A stretch of 64,000 nucleotides of DNA from contig OZ231127.1 in assembly GCA_965153355.1 (NCBI GenBank), positions 94,240,001 to 94,304,000 on the forward strand. The letters run 5' to 3'. Positions within the stretch are counted from its first letter, which is position 1. Each line of letters starts with the position of its first letter. The translations under genes and the position numbers were made by a program. Of the stretch, positions 34,843 to 47,975 are shown piece by piece. Origin of the DNA: Flaccisagitta enflata. Lineage: Eukaryota; Chaetognatha; Sagittoidea; Aphragmophora. The notes beneath the pieces are model-generated. The model was not told the origin of the DNA. It was given only the letters and a program-made list of their open reading frames with translations, and ran no database searches.

Positions 34843-35345
34843 GAATTTGTTTCGCCAAGCTCTTCTTCATGCTAGTTATGGAGATACTCTTCAACAACTT
34901 TCATGCAAAATTTCAGTTAAATCGGCTTTCTCATTCAAAAGTTATGCCATTTTTTTCATCTGTTAGGTTGGTTGGGCTGGTTGGGCCGGTTGGACTCATC
35001 TTCAGATGACCAAATTTCTTTTTCCTGATCTCTCTTGGTAAAGTCTGTTTTCCCGCAAAAACATCATGGGTGTAGCTCAAAGGGTTCATGAGATATTGGC
35101 ATTTTTGAAAATTGGACAAATCGATTTTTTTTCCTTCAAAGTTTGCGATATCTTGACTTCCACTAGGAGGAAAATAACTACAAGAATCGTCCAATGGGCG
35201 TATCAATTCTGTTCACACTTCAGGACTAACAAAATGTAAAATTTCATTGTGACTGAACGCGTGGGAGGTAAGACTTCAAATTTTCAGTGTAGACTCAAAA
35301 TTTCACGCTTTTTCACGTAGTGTGATCAGATTTTGTATTAATTGT
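34843..35345 (+). mobile_element. Dispersed repeat DR1, third copy
   Basis: Continues from unit 2 with AAAATTTCAGTTAAATCGGC, AAGTTATGCCATTTTTTTCA, GGTTGGGCTGGTTGGGCC and GACTTCAAATTTTCAGTGTA, all matching 6400-6800. Confidence 0.62.
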
Positions 35346-35660
35346 GTCGCTTTCACGCCATAGTACCATATCTTAAGCGTTAGGTATGCGTTAGGAACAA
35401 ATTTTAGGGAATTCTCGAATTAATATGCTCCAAGCAAATAGATGAAGCTGAAATTCTCCAAAAAAGTGATTGATCCTAAAATTTTATACTAGAAGTTACT
35501 TTTCTAAGGTAAGCCATAGAGGGATACCAAACCCATTGTCAACCCCTTAGGGTCTATATATTGCATTAGCAAAATAACAGTCCACTGACTATACTGATTG
35601 TCAGGTTATGAGCTCCCCCGTATTTCTAAGTGTAGACTACATCTACTGTACATGGAGAGA
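35346..35660. other. Unique sequence ending in a MITE right end
   Basis: CCCCCGTATTTCTAAGTGTAG and ACTACATCTACTG followed by TA (35613-35651) match the right end of the CAGTAG-end MITE. A left end was not found. Confidence 0.5.
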
Positions 35661-35956
35661 AAGACGGACCAACTGAGAGACACACCGCTTTTGTTCATGA
35701 CATTATGACATAATCATAGACATTGACATAACTATCTGGACATTTAAACCACATCGTTCATTTCAGTATAAGACCCCGCCGTGGCAAAAAAAAGAAATAG
35801 AACGAAAAAAACGCACATGATTTTTCAGGAGGCGAACAACGCGTGTTTTGGGTTGGTAAGGTAATGGTGATTGAGAAAGATAATCAAAGCGAAAAGAGGA
35901 ATGGAAGAAAGGAAGAAAGAAAGGAAGGAAAAAAGGAAGATAGGCAGAAAGGAAGA
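35661..35956. other. No gene recognised
   Basis: Purine-rich GGAAGAAAGAAAGG at 35900-35955. Confidence 0.4.
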
Positions 35957-36156
35957 AACAAGGCCGGATACACGGCAATGCAGTCGCGGACGGTTGGGCA
36001 GGAGCAGTAATGCGAAAACCGCTCGGAATTCAAAAATGTGACGGACGGACGGACGGACGGACGGACGGACGGACGGACGGACGGACGGACCGACAGACGG
36101 ACCTACCGACATACCGACCGACACGGCAAGGTGTAGAGTCGCGTGTCCGCGACTAA
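35957..36156 (+). mobile_element. Family H element, well preserved
   Basis: AACAAGGCCGGATACACGGC, 5' motif GTCGCGGACGG, (GGAC)n at 36041-36090, and 3' hairpin GTCGCGTGTCCGCGAC then TAAAAAA. The 5' motif is the exact complement of the 3' arm GTCCGCGAC. Confidence 0.82.
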
Positions 36157-36572
<416 letters not shown>

Positions 36573-37180
36573 CTTCTTTTCACATTTTCAGACTCGTAGG
36601 TCATGGATGCCCCTGTTTGAGGTATTCTTGCTTTCAATTTGGGGGCTGTGATGACCCATCCCATTCTTTTTGCGGCCAGGGGTAAAAGTGGTGATTGATG
36701 TAATAATTTTGGTAGCTACATAGGTGAGTAATATGGTTATAGTTTTATGCTATCATCATTTTTACCTGAAACTATTTCAATCTTCTTGTTTACTTTTTTT
36801 TTATAATATTATTTTCTTTTCTTTTCATTTAGACCTTTTTCTTTATTTTAGTTTTTAAGTTTTTTAGTTTTATGGTTTTTTGTTTTTTTATTTTTTTATC
36901 ATTTGATGTTGCTTTTTTTTATTGTTTTGTTTATTTGTTTTTTTTTCCTATTTTTTTTTCTGTCTTTCTTTTTGTTTCTTTCTTTCTGTCTTTTTTTTAT
37001 CTTTGTTTTATTTTCCCTCAAACTGTATATTTCATTCTCTCTCTTTCTTTTTTTCTTTTTTTTTTCTTCCTTTCTCTTTTTCTCCCTTTTTCTTTTTTTC
37101 ATTCTCATTTTTTTTCTCCCTCTTTTTATTTTTTTTGTTTATTTTTGTTTTTTTTTTGTTTTTTTTTCCCCTTTTGTCTT
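36573..37180. other. T-rich sequence grading into CT repeat
   Basis: From 36780 onward almost only T with TTTC/TTTG; no gene. Phe/Leu/Ser frames are artefacts. Confidence 0.7.
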
Positions 37181-38122
<942 letters not shown>

Positions 38123-38262
38123 TCCAGATTCAAGGCCTGAGAGGGCAGATTTTGGGCCTGAGAGGGTAGATTTAGGTCTGAAAGGGCCTGGGGGGGGGGG
38201 GACGCACGCACAAAAGTCCCCCTGTGTTCTACAGGACTTCGTCCCCTTCGGGGCCGCTGCCT
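38123..38262. mobile_element. Family F foldback, right half
   Basis: ATTCAAGGCCTGAGAGGGC repeats are followed by AAAGTCCCCCTGTGTTCTAC and TTCGTCCCCTTCGGGGCCGC. Confidence 0.68.
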
Positions 38263-38289
38263 TATTCATTTTAATGACTTATTCATTTC

Positions 38290-38420
38290 AAATTACAAAC
38301 TCCAATGACAAATGACATGTAGTGAAATAAAAGGAAAATGACAAATGATGTCATGAGTTGACCAATGACCAATGACCAATGACCATTGACCATTGACCAA
38401 TGACCAATGACCAATGACCG
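38290..38420. repeat. Minisatellite TGACCAA
   Basis: 7-bp TGACCAA/TGACCAT repeats, densest at 38358-38420. Confidence 0.9.
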
Positions 38421-38652
38421 TCTTGAGCTCGAGAAAGTGGCCTCTCTTTTTTTTCGTGGATTGGGAAAAAAAAGCCCAAATGATGAGGATGGAGCCAAAA
38501 ATCGGGCATGAGTCGGCTCAACCAAATTCAATTATGTATAAAAGCTAAAAACATCTCCGATATCCTTGGTCTTTTTTTTTTTTTTTTTTTTTTCTGGCCT
38601 TTTTTCATTTTCATATCTTCTTTTCTCGTCGTCGTAGCCCTGGTTGCTGATG
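38421..38652. other. No gene recognised
   Basis: T-run at 38572-38595 inside unique sequence. Confidence 0.4.
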
Positions 38653-38757
38653 TCGTTTTTAGTCGCTTGCAACGCGACTCTAAAAGCCACTTCTCGGTTC
38701 GTCGGTCGGTCCATCCGTCTTGTCCGTTGTCCGTCACAACTAACTGTAAGGTTTTTT
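38653..38757 (-). mobile_element. Truncated family H element
   Basis: TTTTTAGTCGCTTGCAACGC stem end with GTCGGTCGGTCC repeats; the distal half is lost. Confidence 0.6.
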
Positions 38758-38829
38758 TTTTTTTTTGCGTTTTGAAATTTTGAACATTAGAGAATACTAT
38801 GGGAGATGAAAACCGCTAATCAAAGGTGC

Positions 38830-39410
38830 ATTATGCACTACTGTCTCACACAAGGTTTTAGAAAAGAATGATATAACTATGCAGTTTTTTGCACTTTTGC
38901 ATAGGTCATGAGCATACAAACCAAGAACCATCAAGTAGAAAATCTTTCCTAAGGCGCTTTTTGAAAAAAAATTAATAATTCAAGATTTTTAGCTTTCTTT
39001 TTCTCAGAAAAATTTTCAGGTTGGTTTGACCATTTTTTTGACATCCTGATCCTGATAATCCTGATAATTCTGATTCATTTGATAGGTCGCATTATATGGT
39101 TTTCATAAGATTTTGTTTTCAAGGCCACCGTTATAGAATTAAAACGGTGGCCTGAAATATAAAAAAATTCATTTCTTATGAAAACCATATAGTGCGACCT
39201 ATCAAATGAATCAGGATTTCATCAGAATTAACAATATGCTTTCAAAAAATAGGTCAAACCGATCTGAAAAAAAGCGCCTTAAGAAATATTTTCTACTTGA
39301 TGGTTCATGGTTTGTATGCCCATGACCTATGCAAAAATGCAAAAAACCGCATAGTTATATCATTCCTGTCTCAAACCTTGTGTTAGACAGCAGTGTATGA
39401 TAATTTTTAG
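38830..39410. mobile_element. Near-complete palindromic foldback element
   Basis: Symmetry centre at about 39137 (GGCCACCGTT…AACGGTGGCC at 39123-39152). The arms extend outward about 290 bp: ATATGGTTTTCATAAGA pairs with TCTTATGAAAACCATAT-like sequence, AACCATCAAGTAGAAAAT with ATTTTCTACTTGATGGTT, and CACTACTGTCTCACACAAGG with CCTTGTGTTAGACAGCAGTG. Outer dinucleotides are TG and TA, compatible with a decayed TA target. Confidence 0.83.
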
Positions 39411-40068
39411 TCTGCCTGCCTGTCTGTCTATCCAACATTTTGTGAAAATGCCGATGTAACACCCCTGACAAAATTAGGCGAACTGGGGTTGAATTTCATG
39501 TAAATGAGCCTGGCTAAGTGATTTAAATGGTACTTTGGGATATGTACAAATGGACTAAGGTAAATTTCGTCCAAGTTCAGCCAAAATTATCAAAAAGAAT
39601 AGGTTGAAATCCTATTTCATAGCCATTCTCTGATAAAAGACAATTCCACTTTGTCTATTATTACCAAGTTTCTTATTGCAAAATTCTGTAGCCTCGAGGA
39701 CTGCCCCTGCCCATTTTTTTGACCTCCTCTCTTAGTTTTATCTACAAATTGAGTTTTTAGCCATCAAAGGCCAAAAAACTTGAGTATAGGCCGCGAAAAA
39801 CAGCTGTAGGGTTGTGCCATCTTTTTGTAAAAATATTTCTGGGAAAATCCGTCACAATCTGATTTGCCATTTCTGACTTATCACCTTCTCAGCCTTCTAC
39901 CAGTGAATAATCCCCGTATGTTGCTCTACTATGTTAAAATATGATATTTTAGCTATCTCTATGTCAAATCTTGCAGAGCTTGGGCCAATATTTCACCCTC
40001 TAGGGCATATGTTCCCAGTTCGCCTAATTATGTCAGGGGTGTTACGCGACTTAGGTCTAATGGCCTTG
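39403..40068 (-). mobile_element. Family H element split by a TIR element
   Basis: TTTTTAGTCTGCCTGCCTGTC at left. At right GCGACTTAGGTCTAATGGCCTTG, the family H 5' end in reverse. The middle is occupied by the element below. Confidence 0.58.
39456..40045. mobile_element. TIR element nested in family H
   Basis: Left GTAACACCCCTGACAAAATT then AGGCGAACTGG; right CCAGTTCGCCTAATTATGTC then AGGGGTGTTAC. These are about 30-bp inverted repeats 590 bp apart. No transposase. Confidence 0.75.
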
Positions 40069-40295
40069 CCTGACAAGTGCGCTGGTCATCTCCATCTTAT
40101 GTTCAATTCTAAACGAGAAGAACTATTTGGTTGGATATCATTTTGATTTTTATGCTCTTTAATTTCGGATAGCTGAATATTGAAAATGTTTGTTTTTCGC
40201 CACTGCAACATGGTTCCAGTAAGTCCTCTTTTGCAGAATATTTAGACTCATTTCTTATGTTTCATTATTCATTGCTGAAATTTAAAACAGGTTTT
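40069..40295. other. No feature recognised
   Basis: Unique AT-rich sequence. Confidence 0.4.
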
Positions 40296-40297
40296 TT

Positions 40298-40860
40298 GGG
40301 CAGCGGCCCCGAAGGGCCCGATGTCCTGTAGAACATGGGGGGAATTTCCATCTTTCCGTCCATCCATCCTTCCATCTGTCCATCCGTCCATCCATCCGTC
40401 TGTCCCCCCCCCATTGGCCATCAAGACCTCCCAGCCCTCAATTTAGCCTTCGAGGCCTCAAATCAGCCTTCCAGGCTTACAATCAGCCCCCTCAGCCTCA
40501 AATCTGACCTCCAGACCTCAAATCTGCCCTCCAGACCTCCAAATCGCCTCTGAAGCATCAAACCAGCCCACCGTGGCTCAAATTTGCCATCAAAATCTCG
40601 AATCTGCTCTCCAAGCCCTAATTCTGTCCTCCAGACTTCAAATATGCCTTCAGTGGCCTACATTAGTCATCTAAGGTCTGAAATATGCCCCCTCAGGACG
40701 TTTGAAAATTCCCCCCTGTGTTCTACAGGACATCGGCCCTTTGGGGCCCCTTCCCTGCTCTCACTCCACTTCATCACTGAATCACTCCCAGCAGGGCATC
40801 GGGTACCACTGACCATGTGCAATCCTTGGACGACTTGTTTTGAACTCCTTCATCCACAAG
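40298..40860. mobile_element. Family F foldback, complete
   Basis: GGGCAGCGGCCCCGAAGGGC…GATGTCCTGTAGAACATGGG at left; CCCCTGTGTTCTACAGGACA…GGCCCTTTGGGGCC at right. The right edge continues into the CCCTGC…GCAGGGCA hairpin and CGGGTACCACTGACCATGTG. The interior is 20-22 bp CCTCAAATCTG units. Confidence 0.78.
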
Positions 40861-40934
40861 AAAACAAGATTGCATTTAACATCATCTTATAGAGAACTAA
40901 TACTTTTCATCGCAGTTTCTTGAACCATCAGTAG

Positions 40935-41478
40935 GAACCAATAGTCGCCAAAGCGTCAGATGGTCAGCGGTACCCGTGTCCTGTTAAAGTAGGTTGTGAT
41001 TGAAGTTAAGGGAGAAAGCAGGGCAGCGGCCTCAAAGGGGTCAATAACCTATGCTTTCACTCATTTCTGCCTCTAGGCTGGATTTGGGCCTGAGGGGTGG
41101 GAATAGGGTCTCAAGGCTGGTATATGGACCTTGAGGCTGGAATTTGGGCCTTGAGGCTGAGATTTAGCCTTGAGAATGAGGTTTTCTAACCTCGAGGCTG
41201 GAATTTGGGCCACGAGGCTAGAACTTGAGCCTCTAGGCCGGGGTTTGAGCCTCAAGGCTGGGATTTGAGTTTTGAGGCTCCAATTTTGAGCCGCGAGACT
41301 GAGATTTGGGCCTCGAGGCTAAAATTTGGGTCTCGGGGCTGTGATTTTGGTATTGAGGCTAGGATTTGGGCCTTGAGAATAGGGAACAAACGGATAGACG
41401 GAAGGAGGAGAAAGAGGTAAAGGAGGAGGAGAAAATTCCCCATATGTGTGAAAGCATAGGCCGCTGCCCAAAAAAATG
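40935..41478. mobile_element. Family F foldback, CTATGCTTTCAC subtype
   Basis: GTCAGCGGTACCCGTGTCC, the hairpin, GCAGGGCAGCGGCC and CCTATGCTTTCACTCAT at left; ATATGTGTGAAAGCATAGGC…CGCTGCCC at right. The interior is GGGCCTTGAGGCTGGAATTT units. Confidence 0.75.
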
Positions 41479-41551
41479 GTAACATTAGTTTAAGATCATC
41501 CAAAAAATTATCCATGTATAGAAAATCAGAGTCCTATGATTTTGTGATTGT

Positions 41552-41640
<89 letters not shown>
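41552..41640. repeat. (CT)n microsatellite
   Basis: About 90 bp of CT. Confidence 0.97.
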
Positions 41641-41642
<2 letters not shown>

Positions 41643-41865
41643 TTCTGTTTGCTTGGTATCCAGCGACGCCACACCAGGAGAGGGCCGCTTCCAATCTGGC
41701 GCCGCATCGAATCCGGCGCCGTCGCAATCTGGCGCCGCCTCCTCCAAGTGATCCAACACGTAGGAATCGCAGAAACTTACCGCCACAGATTATCCAATTA
41801 CGGCTAAAAACGCCAGTTGGCTTCCTGCAACGTGCCTGGTGAGAAAACGGCGAAGAAAAGGAAGG

Positions 41866-41869
<4 letters not shown>
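41641..41869. other. Unique GC-richer stretch
   Basis: CAATCTGGCGCCGC-type motif three times at 41693-41740; no convincing exon. Confidence 0.4.
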
Positions 41870-41951
<82 letters not shown>

Positions 41952-41965
41952 GAGACAGACAGAGA
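41870..41965. repeat. (GA)n then (GACA)n microsatellite
   Basis: GA repeat to 41918, then GACA tetranucleotides. Confidence 0.97.
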
Positions 41966-42631
41966 CTCTCTGTCAGAGAGACAGACTGACATAGTCGGAA
42001 CGAATGTAAAGATCTCTCTTACTGTTGAACTTGAAATACAATCTGAAGGCCCAAAAGCATTTCACTCTCCTAGATCCATGAGTAACACAGGGCGTAACGT
42101 ATTGTAAGTTGAAGAAAGCTTTCTTTGTTAGTAAATGTTAGCATATTAGTAGCGGGGGGACCGCAGAGCTTCAAAGGGGCAAATAAGAGAGATACACCAC
42201 CCATACGGCGACCAATGTCTGGTGGAACATCTCTCTCAACAATGTGAAATGTTTGATGGACCCAAAAATGTCGAAAAAATCGCCCGCATCCAGCATCTTC
42301 ATCATCTATGCTGAAAACAACTCCTTGAAAACATGGTGGATAAAGCTTCTTGCGGAGACGGAGCAGCTTTTAATATCATTTACATGAGAGACCAAATGAA
42401 TTTTATCACGACAACACAACGTCGTTGCAGCCCCGGAACCATGCGGTGAAGAGCAAAGGATCTGTGTATATACCATCTATTTATCTATCTCTTGATCTAG
42501 ATTTCCATGGCGCTTCCAGGGAAAAAAACACCACGTAGGCAGAAAAATATGAATACCACATGGAGATAAACACTTCATATGCCATTCCACTCTAAGACGA
42601 GATAAGCTTAGGGGAAGAAGTGAAGGGAAAT

Positions 42632-42636
<5 letters not shown>
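41966..42636. other. No gene recognised
   Basis: Unique sequence without recognisable exons. Confidence 0.4.

Positions 42637-42675
<39 letters not shown>
42637..42675. repeat. (GA)n microsatellite
   Basis: About 38 bp. Confidence 0.95.
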
Positions 42676-42678
<3 letters not shown>

Positions 42679-42975
42679 ACAGACCGAGTCTGAGAGAGGG
42701 AAAGCACAGTGATACAAATGACTGTTAGGCAGGACGGCGGCAAGAACACCAGGCAGGTAGAAAAACAAATGAGCAGGTAGACAGACAAACGAGCAGGCAG
42801 ACGGACTGACGTACAGAAAAAATCATTGTCAAATATGATTATGAGTGTTAAACGAAGTTTATATACAAAGAGTCATGGAAGAGACGCATGAGGAGAAAGG
42901 AAGGCGAGAAAATGTAATTAACTACCTTATCTTTTTTCTACTCGGTTATGGAATTAAGCGTTTGTTGATAACAGT

Positions 42976-43249
42976 AAGGGCGTGTTTCTAGTGACGACCA
43001 AAAACGCGTTCCCTCCCGTGAAACGCGATCACAGCGTGAACACATATTCAAGAATTTCAACCGTCCCACAAGAAAGTGTGCGAAGTGAGTGAGCGAGCCC
43101 GTGAACGGAGCGAGTGAGCAAAGCAAGCGGAGCAAAGCGGAGCGCTGTGGAGCAAGTGAGTGGAGTGAGCAGTGCGAGCGAACAAACATAGCGAGCGACC
43201 GAGTGGCCCGTTCAAAACGCGGTTGTCTCTGACTAGAAACGACCCCTAA
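42976..43249. mobile_element. Short TIR element with CGTTTCTAGTC ends
   Basis: Left AAGGGCGTGTTTCTAGTGAC…AAAACGCGTT; right AAACGCGG…GACTAGAAACGACCCCT. The middle is rich in GAGCGAGTGAGC motifs. A fragment of the same end lies at 20570-20620. Confidence 0.65.
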
Positions 43250-45104
43250 GTAGACAGACATGCTCCTTTAACATTAGGCAGTATGGCATCCCATGCGCCA
43301 TTTTAGAAAAACGCCATCCATCCATCCAAAATGTCCACATGACCCTTTGTCACGCTCAATATCTGTTCAAGAACTGCTCAAAATCTGTTCAAGATTTGCT
43401 CAAAATCTGTTCAAGAGAGGCAGACAGAAAGAAACACAAACGGCTGCGCAGATGGTTGGACAGACTAACAGACCGACAAACAGTTGTGTGGTTGTATGGC
43501 TAAATGAATATGTACAGTTGAGCTTCGCTAAAGCGCATGTCCAGGGCCTGGTCCAAATTATAGTGAAGCTGCCTCATTAGCAATATCGAAATATCTACAA
43601 AAATCTCCAGTGGGAGAGCTTGCTCTATGCCTTTTAGGCGATCATGCCTTAATGGAGGGTGCGCTCAAGAGGTGTTCCACGGCATGAACAGACGTATGAC
43701 TTATTTGTTCACTGCAAGGAAATCGGAACTTGCACATCGCTACCCCACCAACACCATACACACCATTAACACCATTGATACCATCGAGCATTGATCATGT
43801 ACATTGAGAGCATTGATTATGTACAATCTTGTAAATATCTTGGTTTTCATCTTGTATCACATTATAAATTTAGTGATTTTCAGTGAAAGAAGATTTACGC
43901 GGATTTTTTGGGAGTGTCAACTCCATTCTTTCGAGTATTAGAGAAAATGTTTTGATGCAGCTTTTGTATTCGAATTGCGTGCCTAAACTCACTTTTGGTG
44001 CAGCTATAAAAGAGCTACAGTATCTTTTTTTTTTTTCGTTTGTAACATTATACGACGGCATTGCTCAGCTCCATAGCATGCAAAAAACATCAGCAATGGC
44101 TCATTTTGTAGATAATAAGTGAGCATTTTATGATTTTTGAATTCTTGGACTTTTTGACATAAATCTGACCTCTGCCATAGGAGAGGAAGAATAAGACAAA
44201 AAAGGCAAAAAAGGCTATTATTTCAGGTTTTCCATGGAATATTTCTTCTTCAAGCGGCTTTATTATTTGAACGGATTGAGCAAAAAGTGCCAGGTTCGTC
44301 CTAAACTAAAGCTAATTAAGACTAGTTATGAGAAAAATTAAAAAAGAAGCACTTTACAATGAAAAATCACACCACGAATGTAATAAAGTGGCTCCTTTAA
44401 CAAGATCTAGCTCAAGGATTGACTCTCAACTCATAAAACTTACTCAGGTTATCGAGAATATACTTGAATTGAAATTATTCTGAGAAGCACCAATTTAATG
44501 TAGCAGTTAATACCGCGGTACATCGTATTTTCGGGTTCCGTCACTGGCAGAGCATTCGCCAGATACGAGAAGTATATGGCTATGAATCGATTGAAACTAT
44601 GTATGATAAAGCAAGCAGACGCTTTCATAATGGTATGATGTCGAATAGCAATAGTGTCTTGAAATCTTTAGAAGACCTTCGTAGAGGCTGAAGAGAAAGA
44701 GCGTGAACTGACTCCATGAATCATGCATTTTATCATTTCTTGTGTCTTAGTAGTAGTTTATGGAATTTGATTTCTGATAGATGTCTGCATTGACGCATTT
44801 ATGTTGAAGAATATAAACCCAATAATAGTACCATTAACACTGGCACCGCAGAGTTTTAACTGGTTAGTGACTGTCAAAACTCTCGCTTCCTAGTCAGTTG
44901 CTCGCAAAGCATTAGAGAAAAAGTTGTAAACATATTCGAGTTTCCTTCTTTTTTTTTTGTCTCGTAAGTTATAACAATCAGACAATGAAGACGACACAAA
45001 ACTCCTAAATGACAGAGAGTAGAATACATTAAGTATAAAGAGTGACATTCGTTTTCTCTTTGACGTCTCCCACGCCACATTTCCGTTGCCATAATCATTT
45101 TTCT
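43250..45104. other. Long segment without recognised genes
   Basis: TGTTCAAGA…CTGCTCAAAATC triplication at 43360-43412 and a GACAGACTAACAGACC remnant at 43458-43490. AT-rich unique sequence otherwise. No exon with convincing splice sites was found. Confidence 0.5.
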
Positions 45105-45303
45105 TTTTAGTCGCGTGCTACGCGACTCTACAACCCGCTTTGTCGGTCCGTCGGTCCGTCCGTTGGTCCATCTGTCACACTTTACTTTTTTTGGGGTTGT
45201 GCGGTTTTTGGCCTCACTGCTCCTGCCCAAATGATCTGGTGACCTCAATTACAGCCCCTGCCCACCCGCACGCGACTGGGGTAGCCGTGTATCCGGCCTT
45301 GTT
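45105..45303 (-). mobile_element. Family H element, best-preserved minus-strand copy
   Basis: TTTTTAGTCGCGTGCTACGC and GACTC stem-loop, GTCGGTCCGTCCG repeats, ACTGCTCCTGCCC, then GCACGCGACTGGGG and GCCGTGTATCCGGCCTTGTT. It marks the left edge of duplication block 2. Confidence 0.83.
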
Positions 45304-45380
45304 CCTAATTATGCTTGAAATGAGTTGTCAACAGATTTGGATTCAGGCTGGTTTTTGTAAGGCGGCGGTTGCATATTCAC

Positions 45381-45770
<390 letters not shown>

Positions 45771-46212
45771 ACAGAAAGGCACGAAAGAGCAAGAACAGAA
45801 AGAAAAAGGAACAGAAACAGAAAAAAAAAAGAACAGAAAAATATGGCCAGTGGCAGGTACGGACGGGTGATCAGGGGTAGGCATGACCAAAAAAGCTTGA
45901 AAAGTTTCAAAAAAAAGCACCTGGACGGACCCACAAACACAGACTCATTGAGTCGCTACTCAACCGCTAAAATCAGACAGCTATTGGTAAAAACATTGGG
46001 TTCAGGTTACTTATATATATCCAGTTGGTGATTTACAAAACTGATAATTGACCAAATCAATGACTATCCATTTATGGGTAATAAAACAGCTGGATAGTGA
46101 TTGTTCCATTTGTCATAACACCAGCAGGGTCTTATACAAAAAATGTCTATTTTGCCTTTGGCCGCCAAGAAGAAAGAAGAGAAGGGGGGGGGGCAAGGCA
46201 AAATTGGCAAAC
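45771..46212. other. Intron A/B, block 2
   Basis: Counterpart of 478-902 with a small duplication of AAAGAGCAAGAACAGAAAG. Confidence 0.6.
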
Positions 46213-46372
46213 CTTTTATGGACGGCGTGTTTGTCTCTGTTATTGAGAAATTGAAGTGGGAAACGAAAGAGTTTCACGTGACCAAAGTCGTCTCCAGTCG
46301 CCAAAAGCGATCGTGATGAAGACAGACTCGCAGCATTCACATCTGTCACGTCTGACTCAGCCGGGAAGATGC
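46213..46372 (-). CDS. EML5/6: EML5/6-like WD40 exon B, block 2
   Basis: 160 nt, identical to exon B of block 1, with the same acceptor (TTTCATTTAG) and GTTTGC donor. It encodes the [17 protein letters not shown] blade and joins C'2 (Gly codon) and A2 (Arg codon) in frame. Full identity in the exon contrasts with the variable array beside it. Confidence 0.85.
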
Positions 46373-47090
46373 CTAAATGAATGCAAATGATTGCAATGAA
46401 GACAAACTCGCAGCATTCATGTCTGTCTCGTCTGACTCAGCCGGGAAGATGCCTAAATGAAAGCAAATGATTGCGATGAAGACAAACTCGCAGCATTCAT
46501 GTCTGTCATGTCAAAGATGCCTAAATGAAAGCAAATGATCAAGATGAAGACAGACTTTCCGCATTCACATCTATCACATCTGACCCAGCCGGGAAGATGC
46601 CTAAATGAAAGCAAGCAAATAAGGGACTAAAGGCGATTGAAATGAAGACAGCCTCGCTGTATTCACATTTGTCACGTCTTGACCAGGGAGATGCCTAAGT
46701 AGAAACAAGTAATTCAAGATGATGAAAAGTGATTGCGATGATGACAGACTAGCCGCTTTCATGTCTGTCATGTTTGAGTCAGTCGGGAAGATGCCAAAGT
46801 GAAAGCAAGTCAATTAGGGATGATCACAAGCAATCCCAATGAAAAGAGACTCGCCACATTTACATCTGTCATGTACGACTCAGCTGGGAAGATGCCTAAA
46901 TAAAAAGAAACAAATGGGGGATGATCAATATTGATTTTGATGAAGTCAAACTTGCGGCATTTCCGTCTTTCACATCTGACTCAGCCAGGTAGAGATGCTT
47001 GGATGAAAACAAGCAAATACAGGATTGTGATGGTGACAAACTTGCTGCATCCATATCTGTCACATCTGATTCAGCCAAAAAGAAAGCGAG
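46300..47090 (-). repeat. 80-bp splice-site array at exon B, block 2
   Basis: About ten units of the same 80-bp repeat, more degenerate and with internal deletions (for example at 46505-46515). Confidence 0.9.
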
Positions 47091-47116
47091 TACATACAGA
47101 AGAGGCAATAAGCAAA

Positions 47117-47314
47117 AACAAGGCCGGATACACGGCTACCGAAGTCGCGTGCGGGTAGGCAGGAGCCATATTTGAGGTCACCAGACCATTTTGGCAGGGG
47201 CAGTGAGGTCAAAGAAATAAAATCATAAAAAAAGTGAAGTTTGACCAACCAACCGACCGACCGACCAACCGACGGAAAAAGCGGGTTGTAGAGTCGCGTG
47301 CACGCGACTAAAAA
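47117..47314 (+). mobile_element. Family H element, block 2 counterpart of 2288-2535
   Basis: ACAAGGCCGGATACACGGC, GTCGCGTGCGGG, a short ACCGACCGACC run and hairpin GTCGCGTGCACGCGAC then TAAAAA. The microsatellite is much shorter than in block 1. Confidence 0.8.
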
Positions 47315-47671
47315 TGAGGACTGCAACAAATAACATTTAAGATACTTTTTTTAGAATGAAAAGGAAAGGCTTACAGCGTTTGAAAGAAAGCGGCGCATAA
47401 CGGAAAGGCATTTTTAGATTCATTTATTCAACTCATGAAATGTGGATGTGGAAGTACAGCCGTGAGGACATTTCATGAATATAAAATGTGGTTGGTGGAA
47501 TGGAAATGGAAAACTCTAATGCACAAATAGTATCACGGGGATCCTTACAAGACAGTAGTAGGTCATGTAATATGTAAATAGCGAAACGTTTCCCTTCTGA
47601 TGTTCATAAGTGTCTTATTGATAAAATTGATGTCAGTCCAATTTAGGCAACTATTTATATTTACGATTTAC
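47315..47671. other. Intron with two empty insertion sites
   Basis: Lacks the family H copy (site about 47356) and the TA-MITE (TA at 47644-47645) that block 1 carries. Confidence 0.75.
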
Positions 47672-47829
47672 GTAAGTGTTTGCTAAGCGACTCTTTATGA
47701 GGCTATGTCTGTCCGTTTGAACGAAAGAAGATCCGTAACGCGAAATTTTGGGAGCCGTGATATCAACCGAACTAGTGCCACCCCTGCCAACCTGCAAGTG
47801 ACTACATATCGGCCGTGTATCCGGCCTCG
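47672..47829 (-). mobile_element. Degenerate family H element, block 2
   Basis: Same as 3892-4064 apart from a few substitutions. Confidence 0.6.
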
Positions 47830-47898
47830 TTTCATAATGTAATGTAATGTTGTTTTAAAGTTGATGCCCTAATGTTTCTCTTCAATTTGTCCTCTTAC

Positions 47899-47975
47899 CA
47901 TCTAATCCTTCTCCCAACACACAAGTCATCGTTGCCCAGCGAATGTTTGGCTGATCTGCTTTGTTGATCACGCAT
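47899..47975 (-). CDS. EML5/6: EML5/6-like short exon C', block 2
   Basis: 77 nt, acceptor …TTGCCAG and donor GTAAGAGG. Encodes CVINKADQPNIRWATMTC then VLGEGLDG, the same peptide as block 1 with one silent change in the Pro codon. Phase 2 in, phase 1 out, linking C2 to B2. Confidence 0.87.
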
